A stretch of 21,508 bases of DNA from Chlamydiia bacterium (GTDB taxonomy: Bacteria; Chlamydiota; Chlamydiia; Chlamydiales; JAAZZY01), in assembly GCA_014239035.1 (NCBI GenBank), contig JAAZZY010000013.1, forward strand, positions 1 to 21,508, written 5' to 3'. Positions within the stretch are counted from its first letter, which is position 1; each line of letters begins with the position of its first letter. Shown here piece after piece: positions 5,991 through 13,184 of this stretch. The notes beneath the pieces are model-generated. The model saw only the letters and a list, made by a program, of their open reading frames with translations, did not search any database and was not told the DNA's origin. A program made the position numbers and the translations under genes.

Positions 5991-6599
5991 ATGTTTAAGA
6001 AAGTCTTTATTAGAGGACTCCTGACCATCACACCAATTGCTATCACCATTGCAATTATTATATGGCTCTTTGACACAATAGATGATTTTGTCTCTAAAAT
6101 CTTTATTGATGTATTTGGCCCTAGATTCTATTTCCCTGGACTTGGACTTCTTCTGGCAATCATTATCATCTTCGTTATTGGCGTTTTGATGAGCAGCTGG
6201 CTTGTTAAAAAACTACATGAGCTCTTTGAAAGAGTAATGAAAAAGATGCCTTTGGTTAAAACAATCTATCAATCAATGCTCGATATGATCTCCTTTTTTA
6301 AGAAAGACGATAAGGCAAGGGACGGCTCTGTTGTAGTTATAAAATTTGGAGCCGCTAAAATATTGGGTCTTGTTTCTCGGCAAACATTTGATGACCTTCC
6401 CAAAGGGATAGGCCAAGAAGGGGAAGTTGCCGTATACGTCCCAATGAGTTACCAACTTGGAGGGGTAACGATAACGGTCCCTTGGTCGATGGTAGAGAAA
6501 ATTGATATGAGCCTAGAAGATGGGCTTCGCTATGCTGCAACAGCAGGAATGCCTGGGCAGGAAAAACAAGAGGGAGAAAATGAGCCCAATAATCAATAG
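5991..6599 (+). CDS. DUF502 membrane protein
   Basis: A 202-residue integral membrane protein of the DUF502 family. Two transmembrane helices lie at about 8-27 and 50-70. They are followed by the family core: P-L-V-K-T-I-Y-Q-S, then V-V-V-I-K-F-G, a G-E-V-A-V-Y-V-P strand and G-G-V-T-I-T-V-P-W-S-M-V-E-K-I-D-M-S-L-E-D-G-L-R-Y. The polar tail is unstructured. Members occur in many bacteria and plants; the function is not settled. AAGGGG lies ahead of the ATG. The last 20 bases overlap the next gene's start, so the two are coupled. Confidence 0.9.
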   Translation: MFKKVFIRGLLTITPIAITIAIIIWLFDTIDDFVSKIFIDVFGPRFYFPGLGLLLAIIIIFVIGVLMSSWLVKKLHELFERVMKKMPLVKTIYQSMLDMISFFKKDDKARDGSVVVIKFGAAKILGLVSRQTFDDLPKGIGQEGEVAVYVPMSYQLGGVTITVPWSMVEKIDMSLEDGLRYAATAGMPGQEKQEGENEPNNQ

Positions 6600-7089
6600 A
6601 TTTCTTTTAACCCTAACTTCTATTGTAGCATTCTCTTCTTTAAATTTATTTGCTGCCAGTAATGAACTATCTCGAGTGATCCAAAGTTTTTCAAATAGAG
6701 TAGATAAAGAGGATGGCTTAAGCTACACGACTTCGATTGAGCTTGGCAGAGATGAAATTAGAGAAATCGGCCTCTATTACTCTTCAAAGTCTCCAACAGA
6801 TGTAGATAAAGCTCGCACACTGATTGTAAAAGTTACCGATAGTTTTTTAGAAGATGTAAACTCAAACGCTTACTTAAAAGGCGATCTTGCCACATATCCA
6901 CTAACACCTCAGCAGCTCGATATAACTATATTTTTTAGAGGAAGAAACGGTGAATATGCAAAGAACCCCAACATTGCTCAAGTCTCGATGCATAAGGGAG
7001 TCATAACCTTTTACAAGTATACTCAAAGTTCTTTTCAAATTGTTCATCAAGAAAATCTAATAAGAACTTCAAAAATTGCTAAAGGCTAG
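6580..7089 (+). CDS. Exported protein of unknown function
   Basis: A 169-residue protein with a classic signal peptide (residues 1-24, hydrophobic from about 8, ending N-L-F-A before A-S-N). The ATG at 6580 is chosen because GGGAG sits 5 bases upstream and only this start gives the signal peptide; a longer frame from 6520 lies inside the DUF502 gene. The mature part mixes helices and strands, with no cysteine and no motif I recognise. It is coupled to the DUF502 gene by a 20-base overlap, which suggests a shared envelope role. Its TAG stop shares the bases CTAG with the TAG of the convergent typA gene. Confidence 0.75.
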   Translation: MSPIINRFLLTLTSIVAFSSLNLFAASNELSRVIQSFSNRVDKEDGLSYTTSIELGRDEIREIGLYYSSKSPTDVDKARTLIVKVTDSFLEDVNSNAYLKGDLATYPLTPQQLDITIFFRGRNGEYAKNPNIAQVSMHKGVITFYKYTQSSFQIVHQENLIRTSKIAKG

Positions 7090-8897
7090 CGATTGCGTTT
7101 ACGATCGTTTTCTTTTAGGTGAATTTTTCTGTGCCTCAAGTTATGTGGAGTAATCTCTAAAAGCTCATCATCATTGAGATAGTCAATAGACTGCTCAAGA
7201 GTAAGCTTTTTTGGGGGTGTTAGCTGAATCATCTCATCAGTACCAGATGCGCGCACATTGGTTAGCTGCTTGCCTTTGGTAATGTTGACGATTAAATCAT
7301 TGGTGCGAGTATTTTCTCCTACAACCATCCCTTCATAGACATCCTGTCCTGGGCCAATAAAGAGTGTTCCACGCCCTTGCAAGTTGAAGCAGGCATATCC
7401 ATTGCTCTTACCAGCGTTAATGGAAATTAAGACGCCGTTTGTGCGATGGGCTATGGCCCCTTTCCAAGGAACGAAGGAATGGAATACTGAAGTCAGAATT
7501 CCTTTTCCACGAGTCTTAGTTAAAAAATTACCTCTCCAGCCCATGAGACCTCGAGTTGGAATCAAAAACTCCAATTGAGTGTTGCCATGCTCATCTGTTT
7601 GAAGCGACTGCATCTCACCTTTTCTTCGAGAGAGCTCTTCAATGATCGTTCCGCTACAGTCATCGGGTACTTCAATAAAAGCGCGTTCGAGCGGCTCACA
7701 TTTCTCACCGTCAATTACTTTAACAACAACCTGCGGTTTTGAAATGCACATCTCAAAGCCTTCTCTACGCATATTTTCTATGAGAACGGACAGGTGGAGT
7801 TCTCCTCGACCTGCAACGGTAACTTTTTCTTGGTTGCTGGGATCGAGTGTGATTTTTAAGGAAATATTAGCTTTCTTTTCATCAAGTAGACGGTCTTTAA
7901 TTTTGTTCATCGTCAAATATTTTCCATCTTGACCTGTGAATGGGCCTGAGTTAACCATGAAGTCAATGGATACCGTAGGCTCATCAATATTGATGGGGGG
8001 CAGGCGCACAATCTTTTTTGGACTGCAAATAGCATCGCCGACTAGTACATCTTCGATTCCAGCTAAGCAAACAATGTCTCCGCTTGATGCTTCTTCCACA
8101 TCTTGTTTTAAAATGCCATGGTAACCCTGGATGCGTGTAATGCGGCCTCTTTTTTCTTCGCCCTTATTGTTGACATAGATTACATCATCGTTTTGTTTGA
8201 CTGATCCGTTTAGGATTTGCCCTGTTGCAAGGCGGCCTAAATATTTATCGTAGTGCAGTGTTGCGCACTGCATCAAGAAAGGTGCATTAGCATCTCCTTG
8301 AGGCTCGGTAACATTTTTAATGATCATTTCAAAGATTGGAGTTAGGTCTTTGGGCTCATCTTCTAGATTGAGCATGGCATATTCTTTAATAGCTGATGCA
8401 TAGCAGTGAGTAAAGTCTGCTTGTTCATCAGTTGCGCCAAGCTCAATGAAGAGATCGAAGACTTCGTCTAATACGCGATCTGGATCGCTGTGAGGTCTGT
8501 CAATTTTGTTGATGATGACAATTGGCTTTAAACCTTTCTCTAAGGCTTTCTTTAAGACAAAACGAGTCTGAGGCATTGGGCCTTCTCTGGCATCTACTAG
8601 AAGTAGAACGGAGTTGACCATTCCTAAGATTCTCTCCACTTCACCCGAGAAGTCAGCGTGACCGGGAGTGTCGATAATGTTAATTTTATAATCTTTGTAA
8701 AGAACTCCAGTATGCTTTGCTAAAATAGTGATGCCACGCTCTTTTTCCTGGTCATCAGAATCCATAATGCGATCAGGAACTTCTTCGTGTGCTTCAAAAG
8801 TCTTTGTGAACTTTAAAAGAGCGTCTAGAAGAGTTGTTTTTCCGTGGTCAATGTGCGCAATAATTGCGATATTTCGTATTTTTTCTTTTGGTGTCAT
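7086..8897 (-). CDS. typA: Ribosome-associated GTPase TypA/BipA
   Basis: Translational GTPase of 603 residues, the usual family length. The G motifs are intact: A-H-I-D-H-G-K-T (14-21), E-R-G-I-T-I (53-58), D-T-P-G-H (76-80), N-K-I-D (130-133). Elongation-factor domains II, III and V follow, with A-G-R-G-E-L-H-L-S and the C-terminal BipA domain (T-R-G-L-M-G-W-R-G, G-R-G-T-L-F-I-G-P-G). TypA binds the ribosome and assists large-subunit assembly and stress or cold growth. The ATG at 8897 is preferred over 8960, which would run into the upstream gene and add residues without family support; no strong ribosome site is visible. It lies 28 bases after the double PspC gene, probably co-transcribed. 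Confidence 0.97.
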   Translation of the reverse strand: MTPKEKIRNIAIIAHIDHGKTTLLDALLKFTKTFEAHEEVPDRIMDSDDQEKERGITILAKHTGVLYKDYKINIIDTPGHADFSGEVERILGMVNSVLLLVDAREGPMPQTRFVLKKALEKGLKPIVIINKIDRPHSDPDRVLDEVFDLFIELGATDEQADFTHCYASAIKEYAMLNLEDEPKDLTPIFEMIIKNVTEPQGDANAPFLMQCATLHYDKYLGRLATGQILNGSVKQNDDVIYVNNKGEEKRGRITRIQGYHGILKQDVEEASSGDIVCLAGIEDVLVGDAICSPKKIVRLPPINIDEPTVSIDFMVNSGPFTGQDGKYLTMNKIKDRLLDEKKANISLKITLDPSNQEKVTVAGRGELHLSVLIENMRREGFEMCISKPQVVVKVIDGEKCEPLERAFIEVPDDCSGTIIEELSRRKGEMQSLQTDEHGNTQLEFLIPTRGLMGWRGNFLTKTRGKGILTSVFHSFVPWKGAIAHRTNGVLISINAGKSNGYACFNLQGRGTLFIGPGQDVYEGMVVGENTRTNDLIVNITKGKQLTNVRASGTDEMIQLTPPKKLTLEQSIDYLNDDELLEITPHNLRHRKIHLKENDRKRNR

Positions 8898-8925
8898 ATT
8901 ATAGTGTTTTGTTAGGGAATTAATG

Positions 8926-9324
8926 TTATAGATTTTTCTCGGGGATGATGGTCCAGCCAACTAAGTAGGCAACAAGCATAGGAAACAAACCAGTGATGAA
9001 AGTAATGACGACTAAAATCAGTCTCATTACCGAAGAATCCATTTTGAAGATTCTTGCAAGTCCTCCGCAGATGCCCGCAATGATACGGTCATTTTTTGCG
9101 CGATATAGACGCTTAAATTCAAAAGCTGGGGTGTTCGGGGGCTCAACGGGCAAAATCAGTGATGCAATAAGATAAACAATGAGAATAGGAATAATCCCAG
9201 TTAAAATCAGAAGGAAAATAACAAGCAGGCGAATAAACACAGGATCAATGGAAAAATAATTTCCTAGTCCTCCGCAAATTCCAGCTATTTTCTTATCGTA
9301 TCTAGAGCGATATAATTTTCTCAT
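8926..9324 (-). CDS. Double PspC-domain membrane protein
   Basis: A 132-residue membrane protein built of two tandem PspC domains. Each begins L-Y-R-(S/A)-(R/K) and has I-A-G-I-C-G-G-L (about residues 13-20 and 82-89), followed by one long hydrophobic helical region (about 31-59 and 100-126). PspC domains sense or stabilise the inner membrane under envelope stress; most proteins carry only one. A duplicated unit suggests an internal duplication and a four-pass or two-hairpin layout. The gene precedes typA by 28 bases. There is no strong ribosome site at the ATG (9324). Confidence 0.9.
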   Translation of the reverse strand: MRKLYRSRYDKKIAGICGGLGNYFSIDPVFIRLLVIFLLILTGIIPILIVYLIASLILPVEPPNTPAFEFKRLYRAKNDRIIAGICGGLARIFKMDSSVMRLILVVITFITGLFPMLVAYLVGWTIIPEKNL

Positions 9325-9363
9325 ACGGGGTACATCATATCACTATAGAGTAATTATATGAAA

Positions 9364-9384
9364 TCCCCTTTTTGGAAAAGGGGA
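9364..9384 (-). terminator. Hairpin downstream of the GyrI-like gene (weak terminator)
   Basis: CCCCTTTT and AAAAGGGG form a perfect 8-bp stem (9365-9372 with 9376-9383), extendable by one T-A pair, around a 3-base loop. On the minus strand it follows the GyrI-like gene and is followed by only ATTTC, a poor U-tract, so termination may be partial. Confidence 0.5.
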
Positions 9385-9395
9385 GCAAGTTCCAT

Positions 9396-9420
9396 ATTTT
9401 TAAAATTTAATTTTAAAAAT
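9396..9420. repeat. AT-only inverted repeat, 12-bp arms
   Basis: ATTTTTAAAATT at 9396-9407 and its exact reverse complement at 9409-9420 surround one central T. It lies just after the GyrI-like stop and before the GC-containing hairpin. It could add to termination or act as a processing site. Confidence 0.5.
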
Positions 9421-9433
9421 TGTATAAAAGTCT

Positions 9434-9943
9434 TTAGGCCTTCACTGACGCTGTAGATTTTAGCCCGACAAAAATGTCTAAAACAATATTATTATGGTCT
9501 GAGGCTCTTTCATCATAGACTTCAAAATCAGCATGGTAGGCTCTCGGAGCTTCAAATCCATCAGCTTCCATATCCCATATTTCTTGCCATGCGTCAATAA
9601 TAACTGCCGGCATCGGTGCGGGGCCAGTTGTAATTTTAGCATAGTTTTGAGCCGGGATGGTAAGAGTTGAGAATTTATCAGGTAGATTGTCAAAAGAGGA
9701 AACCTCTTCGCCGATGAAATATGTATAGGCACCTAAATAATTACTTTCATATTCAGTATAGACACAGAAGGTTTTTCCTGGGCTTAAGCGATTAGGGATT
9801 TGATCAAAAAGCTTTTCCTGAAAAAAGCGCATAATATAAGAGGGGATTTTTCCTTTTTCTAGGTCTGTTTCATTTGAATAGCTTGTGCGTACGGAAATTC
9901 CTATCAATTTGATTTCATTTAGATTTGTGTTTTGTATTTGCAT
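9434..9943 (-). CDS. GyrI-like / AraC effector-binding-domain protein
   Basis: A stand-alone small-molecule-binding protein of 169 residues with no DNA-binding domain. The family pattern is clear in the second half: Y-A-K-I-T-T-G-P-A-P-M-P, then the helix I-D-A-W-Q-E-I-W, R-A-Y-H-A-D-F-E-V-Y-D-E-R, and the end strand V-L-D-I-F-V-G-L-K. GyrI-like (SOUL/BacI-type fold) proteins bind hydrophobic or cationic ligands and can act as sensors, drug-binding proteins or hydrolases; which applies here is unknown. A GGAGA ribosome site precedes the ATG. It is the first gene of the minus block ending in typA but is separated from the PspC gene by hairpins at 9364-9420. Confidence 0.88.
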   Translation of the reverse strand: MQIQNTNLNEIKLIGISVRTSYSNETDLEKGKIPSYIMRFFQEKLFDQIPNRLSPGKTFCVYTEYESNYLGAYTYFIGEEVSSFDNLPDKFSTLTIPAQNYAKITTGPAPMPAVIIDAWQEIWDMEADGFEAPRAYHADFEVYDERASDHNNIVLDIFVGLKSTASVKA

Positions 9944-10024
9944 CTTGTCTCCAATTTGAACTTTATCTGTTTGAGGGGCATTATGAGGCCATCTATATTA
10001 GATTGGAACTAAACTTATTTTTTG

Positions 10025-10054
10025 TTGCATTACTCTTGCTCTGCTGCTTAATAT
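10025..10054 (+). promoter_or_regulatory. Candidate promoter of the gene at 10090
   Basis: TTGCAT (10025-10030), an 18-base spacer and TAATAT (10049-10054) would give a transcript start near 10061 and a leader of about 29 bases holding the GGAGG site. Confidence 0.4.
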
Positions 10055-10089
10055 AGCTGCCATCATTTTATTTAACTTGGAGGTCAGCG

Positions 10090-10857
10090 ATGGTTGTTAT
10101 TGCCTTGGCAGCAGCAGCCCTGCTCTATCCTGCTAAGAAAGTCTTTTTTTCAATGTCAGGTTTAAACGACTACATAAGTGCGGCTGATCACCTAGCTCAT
10201 TTTAGAGTGAAAAAAGCGCTGGTTTCCACCATAACGGGACTAACCAAGCTTTCCTTTTCGGCTGGGGCTGTCTATTTTGGTTTTAAACCTTTGTTTTCTA
10301 TGGCCAGCGGATCTAACACTAAACCGAGTAATATTTCTGAATTTAGATCTTTTTCAAACCTAAACTATGTGAGCCGAGTTTTATTTCATCAATCCTTTGT
10401 AGAAGAATCCAGCGCTCAAAGGATCTCAAAATTCTGTCAATTTTACTTTAAAGACTATCCCGTCACTCACTACGATGTAGCTAAAGAATGTGTTATGCCT
10501 TTAAATAATCACGAAAAGGATGATTATAGAGAGTGGGTTTTAAACGATCCAATTGCTGCTGGATATAGAACATCACTTCTAGCAGACACAATTGGGCATG
10601 AAATGATTCAGCCTCTTAGCAACTGCACACAGACAAATATTGATCAAAAAAGAGTCTATAACCTAAAAAATAAAATCCACAACCCCTATAGAAAGAAAAC
10701 AGATTGTGAAACAGGCAGAATCAAATTCCTCTCCCATATTTTTAAAATAAAGGATCCTCAAGAAGCTATATCCTTTTCAAATATAGCGTGCATAGATTCT
10801 TTAGGAATAGATAGTTGTCTGGTTGCTGTTAGAAAATTCAACGCTTCTTCGGTTTGA
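10090..10857 (+). CDS. Unknown protein with hydrophobic N-terminal region
   Basis: A 255-residue protein I do not recognise. The first about 20 residues are hydrophobic, and a second apolar stretch lies at about 48-70, so it may be membrane-anchored. The rest is soluble-looking with eight cysteines (C-Q-F-Y-F, E-C-V-M-P, N-C-T-Q, D-C-E-T, A-C-I-D-S, S-C-L), suggesting disulfides if outside the cytoplasm. The TTGGAGG ribosome site before ATG 10090 is strong, and a promoter is seen upstream, so the gene is real. It stands alone between oppositely oriented genes and overlaps the convergent TPR-like gene by 20 bases. A host-directed role is possible but not shown. Confidence 0.68.
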   Translation: MVVIALAAAALLYPAKKVFFSMSGLNDYISAADHLAHFRVKKALVSTITGLTKLSFSAGAVYFGFKPLFSMASGSNTKPSNISEFRSFSNLNYVSRVLFHQSFVEESSAQRISKFCQFYFKDYPVTHYDVAKECVMPLNNHEKDDYREWVLNDPIAAGYRTSLLADTIGHEMIQPLSNCTQTNIDQKRVYNLKNKIHNPYRKKTDCETGRIKFLSHIFKIKDPQEAISFSNIACIDSLGIDSCLVAVRKFNASSV

Positions 10858-11473
10858 GCGCGCTCATTATACTCTCAATATAGCTCCGCTTATAGAGCTT
10901 CTTTTCTAAAAGGTAGAGAGTATCATCATCAGGATCTATGAGCCTAGCGTAGGCGCAATAATCCATTGCGAGTTCTTTTTGACCGGTATTTAAATAGTAG
11001 AAGCCCATGAGGCAGATAAACCCAATAAGCTCTGAGAAGTGATAAGAGGTTCTTTGAGGATAAACTTCATTGAGGGTTTTCTTGTGATTGAAGATCTTAG
11101 GGATTTGAGAGCTTTGGTTTTTTCTTAAACAAAGATCTGCATAGTTGATTCGGGCAAATAGATAGTCCGGATTTTTTTTGTAATTTTCCTCAATAAGTTT
11201 TTCAGCCTTTTTAATTTTTTTGCGCCGAATAAAAGTGTAGCTCAAAAGGTTGTTGATTTCAGGAAGATCGGCGTGTTTTTTTTTAAAGAGAAGAATCTTT
11301 GGCAGGGCCTCTTTAGGGTTTGCTTGAGCCTTTTCATAAAGAGCTAAATACTCTTTGAGATCACCTGGGACAAAAATCTTGGAAAGTCTATCAGCAATTT
11401 GATTATAGGAGACCTCTACTTGTGGAAAAGTTATTTGAGTAAGTTTCTGTTCGGCGATCGTTACTTTATTCAT
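10838..11473 (-). CDS. TPR-like repeat protein
   Basis: A 211-residue helical protein. Paired-helix repeats are visible from about residue 45: L-P-E-I-N-N-L-L-S-Y-T-F-I-R-R-K-K-I-K-K-A-E, Y-L-F-A-R-I-N-Y-A-D-L-C-L-R, and L-M-G-F-Y-Y-L-N-T-G-Q-K-E-L-A-M-D-Y-C. The last ends A-R-L-I-D-P-D-D, matching TPR consensus (small residues, G-x-x-x-x-A, then D-P). About three TPR units are likely. TPR proteins mediate protein contacts; the partner is unknown. It is 12 bases downstream of the antiporter gene, in the same operon. The start ATG (11473) has no strong ribosome site. Confidence 0.75.
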   Translation of the reverse strand: MNKVTIAEQKLTQITFPQVEVSYNQIADRLSKIFVPGDLKEYLALYEKAQANPKEALPKILLFKKKHADLPEINNLLSYTFIRRKKIKKAEKLIEENYKKNPDYLFARINYADLCLRKNQSSQIPKIFNHKKTLNEVYPQRTSYHFSELIGFICLMGFYYLNTGQKELAMDYCAYARLIDPDDDTLYLLEKKLYKRSYIESIMSALKPKKR

Positions 11474-11485
11474 AAAGAAAATCTT

Positions 11486-12940
11486 TTAGATTAAAATGGG
11501 TTCAACCTCTTTAATGGTATTTTTGTTCACGAGCATTAAAATTTTATCGTTGGCGCGCACAACAGTTTCACCAGAGGGGACTAAATATTGACCATCTCTT
11601 GTTATGAGCACAAGAAGAATTTCTTTCGGAATCTTAAGATCGACGACTTCTTTCCCCACTGACTTGGAGTGCCCTGGAATAGCAAGCTCAAACATCTGCA
11701 TCTCTTCCCCTTTCTCAATGTGGGTTGCGGTCTCATCGAGTGTGGTTTGAGTGCTTTCTTTGAGCTCTTCTTGCAAACCGAGCTTCTTGGCAAGTTTGCT
11801 AATAGTAGTTCCTTGAAGTAAGATCGATGAAAGAACGACAAAGAAGACAATATTAAAAATGATTTTGGAGCCAGAGATTTGAGCCATTAAGGGGAAGGTT
11901 GCCAAAATAATAGGAGCCGCTCCTCGTAGACCTACCCAGGAGATCAAAAGCTTCTCTTTAAAAGTCATTGAGAAGGGAATGGCTATAAATACGCTTAAAG
12001 GCCTTGCAACAAACATTAAGAAAGCAGAACACGCTAGGCCAATCCATGCAATATTCAAGAGTTCTTTTGGGGAAACCAAGAGTCCTAAGACTATGAACAT
12101 CGAGATCTGCATCAGCCACGATATCCCCACGTGAAACTGCCTCAGTGAACGCTTATGCAGGGAATCATGGTAGCTTAAAACGAGTCCTGAGACGTAAACA
12201 GCCAAAAATCCACTGCCCCCAACGTAGGTGACAAGAGAGTAAAATAAGAGCACAGAAGAGACTGTAAAAACCGGATACAGGCCCTTGTACTCTAATTTTA
12301 GGTGGTTAATCCCTATAACGAGTCCTCTTCCCAAAATGTATCCCAAAATAAGACCTAGTCCCATTTGTTTAACAAATAAGAGTACAAGCTTCCAGAAAGA
12401 GAGATCTGCTTGCTGAAGAATATGAATTAAACCGATGGTTAAAAATACAGCCATGGGGTCATTACTTGCAGACTCCATTTCTAAAAGGGCGCCAAGTCTC
12501 TTTTTAAGAGCTATCTTTTTAGACCGTAAAATACTAAAAACTGCCGCTGCATCCGTTGAGGATACTACAGATCCAAACAAGAGACATTCTAGAAAGGGTA
12601 AATCAAGGATAAAGTGTGCAAACACTCCAACAAAGAGTGCTGTTGCGAGCACTCCTACGGTAGACAACAACAACCCTTCGCGCACAATTGGGCGCACATT
12701 TTCCCAAATGGTATTGTAGCCACCCGAAAAAAGGATATAGACTAAGGCAAGTATCCCTAAAAATTGAGCCCCCCAAGTATCATCAAAATGAATGCGTCCT
12801 ATCCCTTCTGACCCCGCAAGCATTCCAAGGATTAAAAACAAAATCAAAGAGGGGATGCCAAGCTTAAGTGAAGCTTTGCTACTAAAAATACTTAAAACCA
12901 ATAGAATGGAGATCTCTAAGAAAATCTTTTCGGTTTCCAT
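11486..12940 (-). CDS. NhaP2-type cation/proton antiporter with RCK_C domain
   Basis: A 484-residue antiporter of the CPA1 group. It has about 12-13 membrane helices (residues 8-385), with S-S-T-D-A-A-A-V-F at 127-135 and E-S-A-S-N-D-P at 156-162, the conserved Asp-containing transport site (D161). A TrkA-C/RCK_C domain follows at about 413-484 (E-L-A-I-P-G-H-S-K-S-V-G-K, L-V-P-S-G-E-T-V-V-R-A-N-D-K-I-L), as in K+/H+ antiporters of the NhaP2/CvrA type. The protein exchanges K+ or Na+ for protons across the inner membrane and protects against ionic stress. The ATG at 12940 is the natural start. It heads an operon with the TPR-like gene. Confidence 0.93.
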   Translation of the reverse strand: METEKIFLEISILLVLSIFSSKASLKLGIPSLILFLILGMLAGSEGIGRIHFDDTWGAQFLGILALVYILFSGGYNTIWENVRPIVREGLLLSTVGVLATALFVGVFAHFILDLPFLECLLFGSVVSSTDAAAVFSILRSKKIALKKRLGALLEMESASNDPMAVFLTIGLIHILQQADLSFWKLVLLFVKQMGLGLILGYILGRGLVIGINHLKLEYKGLYPVFTVSSVLLFYSLVTYVGGSGFLAVYVSGLVLSYHDSLHKRSLRQFHVGISWLMQISMFIVLGLLVSPKELLNIAWIGLACSAFLMFVARPLSVFIAIPFSMTFKEKLLISWVGLRGAAPIILATFPLMAQISGSKIIFNIVFFVVLSSILLQGTTISKLAKKLGLQEELKESTQTTLDETATHIEKGEEMQMFELAIPGHSKSVGKEVVDLKIPKEILLVLITRDGQYLVPSGETVVRANDKILMLVNKNTIKEVEPILI

Positions 12941-13120
12941 TTTTCTTGTTTAGGTTTGGGTTGATATAAATTCCTGTTTTAAGTTGATTTAGATTAATTA
13001 TGCAAACTTTTTTAGAAAAAGATTTGACTACTCAAAATAAATTATTTTTTAATTTTCGCATTTTTTAACCCTCTATATTTCAGCGCATAAAAAAAACAGT
13101 AGTTTTTTTGATAATTTCGA

Positions 13121-13150
13121 TTTACAAGTAAACTTTTTTTTGTGTTAAAC
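13121..13150 (+). promoter_or_regulatory. Candidate promoter of the flavoprotein gene
   Basis: TTTACA at 13121-13126 and TTAAAC at 13145-13150 (18-base spacer) with TG upstream of the second box. Moderate match in AT-rich sequence; the leader would be about 25-30 bases. Confidence 0.3.
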
Positions 13151-13184
13151 TACTTCCTCAACTTTTGCACTAAAGGCCAGAATA

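Noticed and set aside
5840..6076. Minus-strand frame of 78 codons
   Set aside because: It overlaps the 3' end of the cysteine-cluster gene and the start and ribosome site of the DUF502 gene, has no ribosome site and no family likeness.
6273..6540. Minus-strand frames inside the DUF502 gene
   Set aside because: Antisense shadows of a well-supported coding region.
7384..8124. Plus-strand frames at 7384-7578, 7642-7932 and 7936-8124
   Set aside because: Antisense to the conserved body of typA; no start signals or domain features.
9478..9732. Alternative minus-strand frame inside the GyrI-like gene
   Set aside because: Out of frame with the recognised effector-binding domain and no ribosome site.
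13089..13109. A-run/T-run hairpin (AAAAAAAC-AGTA-GTTTTTTT)
   Set aside because: It resembles a bidirectional terminator but lies between two divergent genes, upstream of both, and may be just homopolymer symmetry in an AT-rich promoter region.
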